Shown: positions 32,761 through 47,907 of the stretch, in pieces
Layout of the letters: each line of letters starts with the position of its first letter
Numbering within the stretch: position 1 is the stretch's first letter
Assembly: GCA_900074885.1 (NCBI GenBank)
Contig: FJUW01000042.1
Location: 1 to 64,000 of the forward strand
From: Rhynchosporium graminicola
Lineage: Eukaryota > Ascomycota > Leotiomycetes > Helotiales > Ploettnerulaceae
Length of the DNA: 64,000 nucleotides
Direction: 5' to 3'
Notes under the pieces: model-generated
The model's input: only the letters and a program-made list of their open reading frames with translations
Databases searched by the model: none
Told to the model about the DNA's origin: nothing
Translations under genes and position numbers: made by a program

Positions 32761-34893
32761 GATGAAGTTGTTTTAGAAAGATGTGGAAGATATTTGGTGA
32801 TGAAATAACGCGTCTTTGGACGTTGTTTCGTTGATTGTTGATGGAATATGGTGGAGACGATAGTAGAATGTGGTGTGCAGGTTGGAGTGAAAAGAAACCG
32901 GGGGAAGAGATTGCTTTTATCTGGCGGGGCCAACAAGTGGTGATTGCGGGAGGCAGCAGTCAGTAGTCAGTGATTTGGGTTAAATCGCGCTAGTCCCGTT
33001 TGGAAAGAGCAAGAACGAAAGATGTCCTTACAGGAGACATTATAGGGGGGCGAATGAACATTGAAACTCGAGGTCTTTCCGAAGTCCGCTTGTTGCAAGA
33101 TTCGGGTGTAAGTGTTGTGATTGGTCGATCGGCAAGCTGAGCTGTAAGCGAGTCCTAGCGTCAAGAACATCAAAATACCATCATCGCAACCTACAACTAC
33201 TTTCCCCCTCCCAAAGATCTCCTCCTTGATCTGACCCTTATCGTTTGGTCGACAATGCATAGAGCCGCTGAATGTCCACTCGGAGCCGCAAGCAAGTTAT
33301 TGAGTGGCTATGACTTAAAGCCCATGCCGAAGCATTCACTTCCATACATACGTACTTGGCGAGACGCGACTTTGCTACCACGCAAAACGACGCGACGACT
33401 CCACTCCCACATGGAAAAGTACGAGTTACACCTTTCATATCGGAAAATCTCACTCGCACGCATCCGCGAAGGAAAATAAGGAGGGATATGGCCTTTCGTT
33501 GTGGACGTGTCTTTGTTTGGTGGCATTGTTGGGATCGTGGATCTGTGGAGCTTTCTCAAAACAAGGATTCCCACGAATGACCTTTGCTATGGCGCATCTG
33601 GACACGATATAATGATTGCTCGCTACTTGCTACTCTGCGTTCAGACCAGTAATGAAGATGGCTCGACGTGTCTCAGTTCTTGTTACCGATCTTCTCTGGC
33701 AAAGCTGTCAGTAGGAGCGTGCGATTTTGGGCATATTGCGGGTCCGGATACACGGTCATCTTGCCATTTAATTATCAGGGAAGCTTATTTCGTTCGCTTG
33801 ATTATTCGTCCCCGACAGGACCGACAGGATCTTCTCGGTCGTTCTCATTTGTTCATTTGTCCGCAGATTCCGCGTTCCATATTGCAGTTGCGGCAATGCA
33901 AGCCTCGACCCTTTACAGATCAATTGCTCGTGGTCCTATACGTACGGCTCCTTCCGTACACAAGCTGAAATTGGCAGCCTGACAAATTGCTCAAGTTACG
34001 GAGCCCTATCGAACATATGCCGCATCTTTGTGTTAAATGATGGATACTCGTCTAGCCCAGGCCACAGGACGCATTGGACTGCGGGACCGAAATCACTCGA
34101 TAATATTTATGTCACGTGACTATTCAAAAGTGCCGATCAGAGCAACGCTGCAAAACAGCAGCTCTGCAAGGCAGCTCATCTCATGTAAGCAGACAGGTCA
34201 GTGAGTAGTGCTACCGTCTTCAATATCTCCCCTAAATGATGCCCTAGAATAAGACTCAACCTGTCCTTCCCCCATAGGCAGACAAAAGCCAGTCTTTTTA
34301 TTCTACCTACACTCTCACATCCTACGCTCGACCTCTCCCTCTCGCCGCGTCGTCAGTCGCTTCCTAGGCTGCGTCCTTCTACTTCCATTTTTTGGTTTTC
34401 TGAAGCCAGATGGCATGTCAAACTTGGGATCTTTTGTTAGGCATGATAAAACCAGGAACCCGGTGGATCAGGTTCTGCTTAGCTTGAAATGACCGAGTCG
34501 AATCTCTTTTCACCAGAATCGCGAACGAAACCACCTGGTTAAGTTCCACCAAGACTGGATCGAAATGCGATAGTGGACATCGACACTACTTGAAAACACA
34601 AGCTTAAGATGCTTTTGTCAATTGGGTTCCCGTACTCCCTGTGCCACTTGTCAAAGAAGGCCACGGCTTAACTTACGTTGTCTCTAAGCCAAGGGTCAAA
34701 GCCACCCACTATTTAAAAGTCGGATGATCAAGTACACCCAATGACAACTCTTGCCTTTTCAGGTCTACTTTATATCATTGGCATTCCGAGGTATCTAAAA
34801 TGCATCGCTAAATGCATCATCTATCTATTGACCATCGCTAATATCAAACACGCTTTAACACCCTCGCAACTCGTGCTTAAAGCTTGAGCAAGA
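32761..34893. other. Intergenic stretch without a supportable gene
   Basis: About 2.1 kb between histone H4 and the urea carboxylase 3' end. The first few hundred bases upstream of 32760 should be the H4 promoter. Frames at 33255-33980 overlap on both strands and match nothing recognisable. Confidence 0.4.
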
Positions 34894-37800
34894 TCAAGAA
34901 GGTGACATCACCGCAATCCGACTCCCGACATCTAGAACATCCCCAACCTTTAAGAAAAGCTTCGCAATGGTACCTGTGATGGGGGCACAGATACGGATCT
35001 CCATTTTCATGGCTTCGATGCATATCTACGTCAACCTGTTAGCTATGCAATTTCTGAATGTCAAGAATTGGTTCAGAAGCAAGACTCACCAATTCCTTGC
35101 CCATCTCAACGACGTCTCCCTCCTTGACCTCACATCTCCAACACCTACCCGCTACCTCGGACTTAACGATCTCGCCCACAAGCTCACCTCCATCTCCATC
35201 GCCGCTTTCCAAAATTGCAGAATTGGCTTCGTCTCCTCTTCCCAATTCTTCTAGCACCCCCATTTCCTCTATAGCCCTCTGTCGTCTCCCATTAATCACC
35301 TCCCCATCCTCCTTCACACCCTCCAACCAGTGCTCATACTCCGCCAGATCCAACACTCCCTCCTCTATCCTCACCAAGCCCCCACCCTCCCCCATCTCTC
35401 TCGCCCTATCTAAAACATCCTCCTCAACCTCATACCAAGAAATCCGATCAAAGACCTCAAAGAGCCACGGTCTCTCCCCATTCCACATCTTCCAAATCGG
35501 CACCGTCCTCCCCAGTAACTGATACCCGCCCGGACTATCCATCCCATAAACACACAGATACATCCCTCCCACCCCTACCGTACCCTCCGGTGTAAAACTC
35601 CTCGGAGGACTATACTTAGTCCCAAAAAGTCTATGTCTAGGATCTAGAGGAACAGCGCACGGAGCGCCGAAGAATTCATCACCCAGACCGAGGACGAGGA
35701 AAGTTGCCGAGAGAACCTTGGGAAGTTATGTAGGATCGCGAGGGAAGGCCGTTTATTCTTTGTAGAAAGTCGATGTTGTTCGGCAAGTAAGGTGCAGTGG
35801 AACCGATGGTGCGGGAGTACCGGGAAACGGCGGCGAGGGTGCTGCTGTGTTCGAACACGATGGGGAGGCGGAGGGTACGGCTTGATACTGTTTTGGGTAG
35901 GTTTTGTCCGAGTGTGAGTTCGAGTGTTTTGAGGAGTGAGAGGATTTCTGCTTGACTTATTGAAGGTGTGTAAGATACGTGCAGGGAGCGGACGCCTGGG
36001 CTGAGCTCGATGATTGAAGGATTAGGCGCTAGAGTGTGTTGAGTAATGAGGGATTGGATGTGAAAGCTGGTTCGGAGGTTGAAAGTATCTTCGCCGAATT
36101 CGAGGAGGAGTGCTGAGTCGCCTGCTTGTCGGCAAATGATCTTTCGGCCGAAATGCTCAATGCGGCCAATAATTGGATCAATAACTTTTGGTTCCAGGAT
36201 GCGTTCTGTCATATCAGTAAGAGTATCGATGAACTTCTGTAAGTCTGCGCCTAGGACCATGGCCTGCTCGACCGTAATAGGACAGAGCCTAACTTCATCC
36301 CCTGGAGTCATCTGTCCAATCTTCTACATCTCAGCACTAACGACCGTCGCGAAAACCATGAAACCTCCCAGACTCGGACCATCACAAGTCAGAATGACAG
36401 CTTCATCACCTGTAAAGCTAATCGATCCGATCGAGTAAGGACTGTCATGAATATTTGAAGGATGGAGACCTGCTTCTCCCCCATCTTTCCGAGCCCACAC
36501 AGGTTTGGGTCCAACGAGTTTCACTCCGATTCTATTGCTGTTGTAATGCAATTTCCAGGGTTCTGAGAAGAGGGATTCAAAATTGTCTTTGGAGAGGAAA
36601 TCTGGAAAGGCGTGTGGACCTGCCATGACTCTCAAGTTCCAGCGCTTGCTTTGGTATGGTACCAGTAGTGGCTTGCTGGGCTGATGTGTGTCCAGTTGTC
36701 CTTGGTTTTCTGGGATGGGGAGAACATTGTCTTTGCGCAACTCACGTCCACTGAGGCCACCGAGCTTGCCAAGTGCGAATGTAGCACGGCTGTTGAAGAC
36801 TTTTGGGGCCTGAATACCTCGTTTGACAGCGAGATAAGTCCGTACCCCTGATTTCGGACTTGCAATAGCAAGTACTTGACCTCTCGCGACACTGATAGGC
36901 GTCGACATAGTGACCAAAACTCCATTCAACTTATGCTCAGCGGGCGGTCCAACGATAGCTATAATAGTGTTGCACAGAAATCGAAGAATTGGTCCAGTCG
37001 ATGTACATTCCAGCCCAGCATCTCCGGGATTATTTCCCAATAGCCTATTCGCAACTCGGAACGAATAGTTGTCCATAGGTCCCGATGGAGGAATACCAAC
37101 CTTCCAATATCCTATTCTACCAGGAAAATCTTGTATCGTAGTAAGCGATCCCGGATCCAGGACTTGTATCGCGGCGGGATGAAACTCGAAAGTATCTAAA
37201 GTGGTGGTGGAGTACGATGCTTCTACGAACATATCACTCTTGACGATATGTCGAAGGTATTCAATGTTAGTGTCCACGCCCCAGATCTGCGTCGCTTCAA
37301 GAGCGGCAGCTAGTTTCTCGACGGCATCTTTGCGGGCGCTTCCAGTGACGATTATCTTTGCGAGAGGATCGAAAGATGAAGAGATCTTGGACCCGGATTT
37401 GATCCATGTGTCGACTCTGACGTGTTTGGGGAGTGAGACTTCGAATATTTGACCTGTTGATGGCTGGAAATACTTGAGAGGATTCTCTGCATAGATGCGC
37501 ACTTCGAGAGCGTGGCCAGATAAAGTACGGGCATCTCTTGGAGAAGCCGAAAATAGTCGAGATGGGCTCTTGAATGCGACGTTGATCATCTCCTCCACCA
37601 GATCATACCCTGACACAGCCTCCGTGACCGGATGCTCGACTTGCAGACGTGTATTTACTTCAAGGAAGAAGAACCGCGCTGTCTTCGCATCATAGATAAA
37701 CTCTACCGTCCCAACATTTCGATAATTAAGAGACTTTGCCAAATTGACAGCAGCTTCGCACATCCGCTCACGAACTTCATTCGGGATATTCAGAGGCAGA

Positions 37801-38551
37801 GATTCCTCAATGACTTTCTGATGTCTTCGTTGAAGTGAACATTCCCTCGCACCAATATGCCGCACATCTCCCTCGCCGTCACCAATAATCTGTACTTCAA
37901 TATGTCTGGCGTTTTCGACGAAGTACTCCAAGAACACTCCATCATCGTTGAAGTGTTTCTGACCTTGCTGTTGGACTGATGCAAATCGCGTCTTCACCTC
38001 GTCTGCTGACTTGCATTTCTCCAAGCCGATGCCGCCACCGCCCGCCGTGCTCTTCATCATCAGTGGGTACCCGATTCTATCCCCTTCAAGGATGGCCTCC
38101 TCGATATTTTTCAATATCTTACTCCCAGGCAACAAGGGAACTTTCGATGTTTCAGCAAGTGCTCTAGCCAAATGTTTAAGCCCAAGTGTTCGCATCTGGC
38201 TCGGTGTTGGGCCAATCCAAATCATGCCATTATCCTCACATGCTTCCCCAAATCGGCATTCTCTGAGAGAAAACCATATCCAGGTATGATAGCATCTGCA
38301 CCTTCCGATTTAGCAACTTCGATGATCTGACTTTGAGATAGGTAAGTTTCCGCGACGGTATCGCCCTGGAGGAAGATGGCTGTATCGGCGTCAATGACGT
38401 GTTGGCTTTTCCTATCTTCTTTGGAGTAGAGAGCCATGGCATGGATACCAAGTCTTTTTAGGGTAGCGATGATTCGCACCGCGATCTCTCCACGGTTTGC
38501 GACTAGGACTTTCATGACAAGATCCTTGGTTGGTTTTGTAGTTGCGGTAAA
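34894..38551 (-). pseudogene. DUR1,2: Urea carboxylase half of urea amidolyase, with several lesions
   Basis: The ATP- and biotin-dependent enzyme that turns urea into allophanate. Domains in order: biotin carboxylase (MKVLVANRGEIAVRII at 38515, MKSTAGGGGIGLEKC, FFLEVNTRLQVEHPVTE), the KipA/KipI-like carboxyltransferase (IQDFPGRIGYWKVGIPPSGP, then GDSALLLEFGE and [20 protein letters not shown]) and a biotinyl domain with ICIEAMKMEI after an intron near 35030-35085. Lesions: one base appears missing in a C run at 38246-38249, shifting the frame between ENADLG and EACEDNGMIWIGP. A TAG at 36324-36326 stands where AEM-W-KIGQ is expected. Another frame change near 35730-35745 and a TAA at 35726-35728 precede [20 protein letters not shown]. 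Conservation outside the lesions is high, so the decay is recent, or part of it is sequencing error in the homopolymer. Confidence 0.8.
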
Positions 38552-40445
38552 TTAAGGAGAAGAAGCCTTCTCGACAGAATCGTGGCTGCTTAAGTACTTT
38601 CTCCAGCCACCAAAGTGTGAGATATCTCGATTCACGGCTTCCGGACTCTCGTAGGTGAATGCGAATCCATGAATCCAAATACCATCTACCAACTCAACTT
38701 GGCCAATGAATAGTGGTGCTGGAATTGAGCGACAGAATTTAGATATTTCCGTCGTAGGTATATTCCATACTTCTAATTCGACTTTGGAAGCCGTATCGAG
38801 ACCCGGCGATACTCTGACAAGACCGGGTTTACGCACACTTGCACCTGGCGTGGATGCAAGTTCAAAAAGTCGATAGGATTGAGACGTTGTAGTTTCAAAA
38901 GAGAGGGTTCCGCCGATGCTAGTCAATTGGTGGTTTAGAGGAAGGCCAGACAGGTGAGCGCCAACAACAGCTAGTGGCGTGAGCTGCAGATTCTCATTTT
39001 TGGTTGTCCCAATCTCAAATTCTGTGCATCCCAGACGTCGGTCTTCTCCAGATGAGAAGCTACGACAAAGACCAAGAAGTTTCTCTTCTTCCCACTGTTT
39101 CGAGATCAGAGTCAATCCAAACGGAAGTCCATCTGGACGAAATCCTGCCGGAAAGGATAGCGCAGACCAGTCGAGGAAATTGACAAAGTTGGTATAAGTC
39201 CCAAGCCTGGAATTCTCCAAGGCAGGTTCATTGGCAAGATCCTGTATCGTTGGAAATGTAGGAGTTGTGGGTACGAGGATAGCATCGAAATCCTTGAATG
39301 CGGTTTCGATCTCTCTTGATAGGTCCTGACGGAGGTACTCTCCTTCGAAGACATCTACTGATGAGAACCCTTCTGCTTTGAGAATTATGGATCGCACTAT
39401 GGGATCCATCTGGATGCTTGGCTTGTTGATGAAATCTTTGATAGCTGTGTAGCGTTCTGCTACCCAGGGCCCTTCGTAAAGAAGGCTGGCAAGCTTGAAG
39501 GGGGATGTAAAGTCCGTTGGTACGAGCTCCCAGCCTAGTAAAGGGCATTTTTTAAGAGAAGCGAGGTAGGCAACTTCTTGCTCCGTCTTTCCAAACCAAG
39601 GCGGACTATTACAAATTGCAATCCTTGGCTTCTTGTTACTAGCGTGCGCTGGATGTGCTGCAGGCACTGCTCGCGAAAAAGCATCCTTCTCATCATAAAC
39701 ACTCGCGATCCTCAGTACCAAATCAGCATCCTCAATAGTCAAAGCCAGTATCGACACACAATCCAGACTCCTACAAGCGGGCACCACACCCCTCGCACTC
39801 AAAAGCCCTCTCGTCGGTTTCAATCCCACAATGTTGTTTAGCCCAGCAGGCACACGACCCGAGCCCGCTGTATCAGTCCCAAGCGCAAAAGGCACAATGC
39901 CCCTCGCAACAACCGAAGCAGATCCAGAACTCGACCCGCCAGAAATGTGTTTCTCATTGAACGTATTTCTCGGAATCCCGTATGGAGAACGCGTCCCTGC
40001 GAGTCCTGTTGCGAATTGATCTAAATTTGTCTTGCCAATAACAATCGCACCGGCTTTTCTTAACTCGGCAATGACTCTTGCATCTTCTTCTGCAAGGTAA
40101 GCGAAGTCTGGACATGCAGCTGTCGTAACGAAGCCTGCAACATCGATGTTATCTTTTGCGGCGAATGGCACGCCGTATAATGGAAAAAGTTGTCCTTGAG
40201 CTTCAAGTTCTAAGAGTTGTGCCCATTGACTACGTAGCTGATCTGGAGTTGCTGTTGATATCCAGGCTGGATCGGACGGGGGTAGAGATCGTTGAAGCGA
40301 GAGTAGACGTTCAAGTCCGTCGCCTCGGGCTTGATGCACGATCCAGTCGCTGATGGTGACTGGTCGAGTTCTATGAGTTGAGAATTCTAGATCAGGTCAG
40401 TAAGAGGTTTTCTTACGGAGCCTAGAATGGTTTCTCACTAGACAT
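38552..40445 (-). CDS. DUR1,2: Allophanate hydrolase half of urea amidolyase
   Basis: Amidase-signature enzyme that splits allophanate into ammonia and CO2. The amidase core is intact: FPLYGVPFAAKDNIDVAGF (catalytic Lys), HISGGSSSGSASVVARG and LGTDTAGSGRVPA (catalytic Ser residues). The C-terminal allophanate-hydrolase domain ends RDISHFGGWRKYL. A long frame opens at an internal ATG (40339), but the conserved upstream residues RPVTISDWIVHQARG argue for an earlier start. A 7-nt exon ATGTCTA (40439-40445) spliced over a 52-nt intron (GTGAGA...TCTAG) gives MSKFSTHRTRPVTISDW. The TAA at 38552-38554 lies in the same frame as the carboxylase start 36 bp further on, whereas fungal urea amidolyase is normally one fused protein. 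This half alone could still be made. Confidence 0.85.
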
Positions 40446-42289
40446 ATTTGAACCGCAAAAATAGTCGATTGATATGGTTTCGAGATAGTTGATGGGAAGT
40501 TTTTGCGTTCTGATGACATCCATAAAATACCTTCTGGATGCCTAATCTACAATCTAGCTCACTAAGTCCACACTATCTCGTCATGGAAGAATCAATGGAT
40601 ACGGTAGTTTTGACTACATTTAGCACTTTTACACCCTTCTTCAAGGATTCTGGTCATACATCAGAATTGAGATAAGAGATACCTTTCGGACAGAGAGAAG
40701 CTTAGCGTGCAAAACTCAAGCCATTCCAAAAACCAGCCATATCCCGACGTCGCGATGTGGAGCTGCCCTGTTGGTTCCGACAAATTGTAAATGTCACAGG
40801 ATCAAACAAGATTCCAACGTCAACAATGAATTGTTGTCTAGGCTTCGAGATGGTTCTGGTGCAGGTGATAGTCACGCCGAGCTAAGGTTTGTTAGGCGAA
40901 GGCGACCGTCGGCCTGTAAGTAAATAAGCCTTCGGCCGGCGTCCGAGAGCGGCCCTATCTTTCTCTTAAGCCTTCGCCTACCCGAGTTACAGTATCCATC
41001 ACGACTGATAATCATTGATGATGATTGTTTCAATCCATATTTTTGAAAACGAGACAAACTTTTCCCTTTTGCCTCAGAAATGGCATTTTTTTGGTCTGCT
41101 GCCCATCGAGTATTCCGCTCGCTTCCTGTAATTCCTGTGTCTGCAATTACGAATCCCATTCAAAGATAATGTACTTGAAATGATATCGACACTTTCGAAT
41201 GCTTCAAATTAATACTTATACTTCAATTTACACCCAGACCAAGGTGTTTCTGTGTATTTCTGGATCTATCTAAGGATTGAGAAATTCCAGCTCCTACATC
41301 TCACAATGGATACACTTCAAACTCGTTCAAAACGGGCATAGTCATTGAAGATTTTCCTTCAGTCGAGGTTCCAGCTATGTTATAATGTCATCCCTTTTGC
41401 TGAAGCGTGTCGTTCAAGCTTCGAAACTTGATGTCCTATAAATTCTACCGATTTCGATCAAATTTTTGAAGCCATGGAAGCCCTAGCCATCCTATCACTC
41501 ATGAATTAAGCGCAGTAGTAAAATATGAAAAATTTCTCATTTTTGTTGAACTACTTGCTGAGAATCGGTCATAGTTTTTAAGATCGGGGAATTATATACT
41601 CGCTTCGAACGCATCCTCACACGGGAAGCAGCTGCGAGCTTAATCATAATATTCCTCTTACCTTTGCTGCCCGCCTGTACAGCTATCAAAGTCCTGGGCG
41701 TTCTGGGAGCAGACTACAATATATCCAGTTCGGATTCCATTTATTCTTGGGTTTTATGTACATGATCATTATATCTAGAGTCGAAGGGAGATCTTGCGGC
41801 TCGGCGTGTGCTCTCTTCCACAAGCACAGACTAGCGTTGTTTTCTTTCGCTTCACGAGAAGGACAATGGCGCTGGCAGAATTTTAGAACTTAAAGCTTGA
41901 CTACCTACAATTGGAACATCTGGCAAGAGCGACCCATCCTCACAGCTTACAAGTCATTGTCACATAGAGTAGGAGGTGATCAAGGACTGACGGCTATCAC
42001 ATGATTAGCCATATCTCAGTGGAGTATGGATTTATTGAAGTCAAACCCATGAGCTAGTTATGATAGTAAGGATTGACTCAAGAACTCTGGTCCTCAACTG
42101 CCCTTTCATTCGCTGACGCTTTACATGGCATAACTTGGGGTTTAGTTGAGATAACCCGCAGTCACGTGATTGAATATTAGCTTATGGAGACCTTTTCATG
42201 TTTCACTTGGCAATCTGAGGAGAAGTAGATGTCTTGCACGGATAAAGGTATACAAGACACTCTTTAAGTCACCTAGTAGGTAAGGCAGT
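40446..42289. other. Intergenic stretch without a supportable gene
   Basis: About 1.8 kb. Apart from the short inverted repeat at 40893-40980 no gene or RNA is recognisable. The part next to 40445 should be the urea amidolyase promoter. Confidence 0.4.
40893..40980. repeat. 88-bp element with perfect 11-bp inverted ends
   Basis: The left end taggcgaaggc and the right end gccttcgccta are exact reverse complements. The interior is GC-rich with a second partial inverted match (cgtcggcct against ggccggcg). It could form a long hairpin. It is too short to code and is probably a MITE-like remnant or a regulatory palindrome. Confidence 0.6.
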
Positions 42290-42503
42290 CTACAGAGAGA
42301 CAACAAAATCCGCCAAGTCTAAGCCACCACCTCGTGATGCTTGCAGGGCGGCCTCAGCCTCGGTGTAACTCGACCTCGAGATCATAACGACATCCTCGAA
42401 ACTTGAATATCTTGCAATGATGTCCAAAAATTCCAAGAACACCGATTCTAGCATGCTACCGTCGTAAAATGTCAGTAGGATTCGGCTTCTCAGCCGGCGA
42501 TTT
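42290..42503 (-). other. Unidentified short reading frame
   Basis: A stop-to-stop frame of about 70 codons containing MLESVFLEFLDIIARYSSFE and AALQASRGGGLDLADFVVSL. The composition is protein-like and the end is clean, but upstream it is closed by a stop and no family is recognised. On the opposite strand, starting near 42466, a short peptide MSVGFGFSAGDFIAA resembles the N terminus of fungal NLR-like proteins. Only one of the two can be coding where they overlap. Confidence 0.25.
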
Positions 42504-42558
42504 CATCGCGGCCCACAACCTGTTTTGAGCTAACAAATTGTAAAGTCGAAAATTTAAG

Positions 42559-43355
42559 ATGGTTTATAGACATTCTACAATCATCATCATTGCAGATGGC
42601 GTGGTCATAGCGGAACGAGACAGTAATATCGCGACTTTCGGGCCACAAACAAGATCGTCTCAACAGATAAGAGGGAAGAAGCGCAATACACAACAGGACG
42701 AAGAAAGCGAGATGGCTCTGTTTAGACGGATACGGATTAAGACCGAGATCAAGGTCAGGGTCAAAGTAAAGGCGATACTAGCGCTAACCACTCCACCCAA
42801 CAGACGGGTGGATGGGTCAAGAAGCGAATCGCCCTCCATGGGAACAGGACGCCCACGCAAAGCTAGAGTGCCCACATTCAATTTTGAGGCTGTAGTAAGC
42901 GATATGGGGTCCGAGATTCGAGCACGTACTCCTGGTCGAAAAGCAGCTGCATCGCCTCGTACCCCAGATCGTCTTCGACCCAAACTTCATCCAACAGACG
43001 ATGGCTATACTGGTCTCAACCTTCTAACATGCTTCGAGAAGAGCAAGAACGTGAATTATCACCATTTGGAACCAGTGGATCGGTTGAGAATATTATGATG
43101 GATATTGGCGCGGATTTCGACCCCGACGCTGAACAAGCATATAATAAAGCAATGGAAGTTGACAGAGATGTGCTTTCCGAAGCACAAATGGCTGAATTGG
43201 AGCTTGCAGAAGAACTTGATAGAGAGGCAGCTACGGACCAAGAAATCATCGATGACAGGGAGAAGTACCACAGCCCTAGGACTGCATTTGATTCTTCAGA
43301 CGACAGCCAGGACAACGACAAGGACGATGACGGTAGTGGCTACGACTCGGATTAG
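42559..43355 (+). other. Unidentified frames, possibly one frameshifted gene
   Basis: The first frame (42559-43098) encodes a low-complexity basic region with TFNFEAVVSDMGSEIRARTP. The second frame (from 43029, ending 43355) encodes MLREEQERELSPFGTSGSVE and an acidic tail DSSDDSQDNDKDDDGSGYDS. They overlap in different phases and I found no convincing intron joining them. No domain is recognised. It may be a decayed gene for a disordered protein. Confidence 0.3.
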
Positions 43356-43895
43356 AGCGCGATCTCGAGGTTTCTTCGTGGTACGAAGTAAGCATGTATT
43401 TATGTGAGGTACGAAACTTGCGAAAGATGAAGACCTTTCTCGCTTCTCAATATCCAATCTCAATCTCAATATCATGTGCAACGAGCCACACATAAAAGAA
43501 GCCAAGGCGGCCCTTGCAATAGGCAAGATGTTGATGTAGCCCGTTTCTCAAGGCAGCTTGGCCAGATTTCAGGAAAACGCCCATGGCAGTGAACTCAAAG
43601 CTTTCTAGTCACCAAATCTTTGGTAGCCAAGCTGGATTGGCATTGTCGTTGTTCGACATTCGACTGTCATATGTCACCAAATTCCGACTTCACTCAGATA
43701 AGGGCATCAAAGCGAAGAGCAAACAGAGATGTTCATTTCGAATAACGAAGAATGCCCAAAACCAGACGACATTGCAATCAGCACATGCTGCATTCATTTT
43801 ATGTACAAGAAGCTCCATCACTATCATCAATATATACAAGAATACTCTAACCCATCACCGGTCGTGATATATTACTCCTTGTCAAGAGTCAACAT
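43356..43895. other. Spacer downstream of the xylanase gene
   Basis: 540 bp with only short overlapping frames. The right part is the likely 3' UTR of the minus-strand xylanase gene. Nothing else is recognised. Confidence 0.4.
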
Positions 43896-47793
<3,898 letters not shown>

Positions 47794-47874
47794 TCCGGAA
47801 TGGTGTAGTGGCTAGCATTTCTGCCTCTCAATACAGATACGCAGGAGACCGGGGTTCAATTCCCCGTTTCGGAA
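47794..47874 (+). tRNA. tRNA-Glu (anticodon CTC) with a 9-nt intron
   Basis: The acceptor stem tccggaa pairs with tttcgga (one G-U). The D arm is tggtgtagtggctagca. The anticodon stem tctgc pairs with gcagg. The loop reads ct-CTC-a, then a 9-nt insertion (47831-47839) at the canonical position 37/38, then c. The T arm ccggggttcaattccccg contains the B box. A run of six T follows near 47886, fitting a Pol III terminator. Confidence 0.9.
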
Positions 47875-47885
47875 AATCAGGGTTA

Positions 47886-47907
47886 ATTTTTTATTCTTCT
47901 TTTTTCC
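47886..47907 (+). terminator. Pol III T-run terminator of tRNA-Glu
   Basis: T6 and further T-rich runs begin about 12 bases after the tRNA 3' end, as expected for RNA polymerase III termination. Confidence 0.65.

Noticed and set aside
35058..35522. 154-codon plus-strand frame rich in Ser and Pro
   Set aside because: It is the antisense shadow of the urea carboxylase C-terminal region, whose acidic codons read as Ser/Pro on the other strand.
38552..38602. 51-nt intron joining the two halves of urea amidolyase
   Set aside because: The frame works, but the donor GTCGAG is poor and the downstream half has other lesions, so a nonsense mutation is the simpler reading. Kept only as an alternative.
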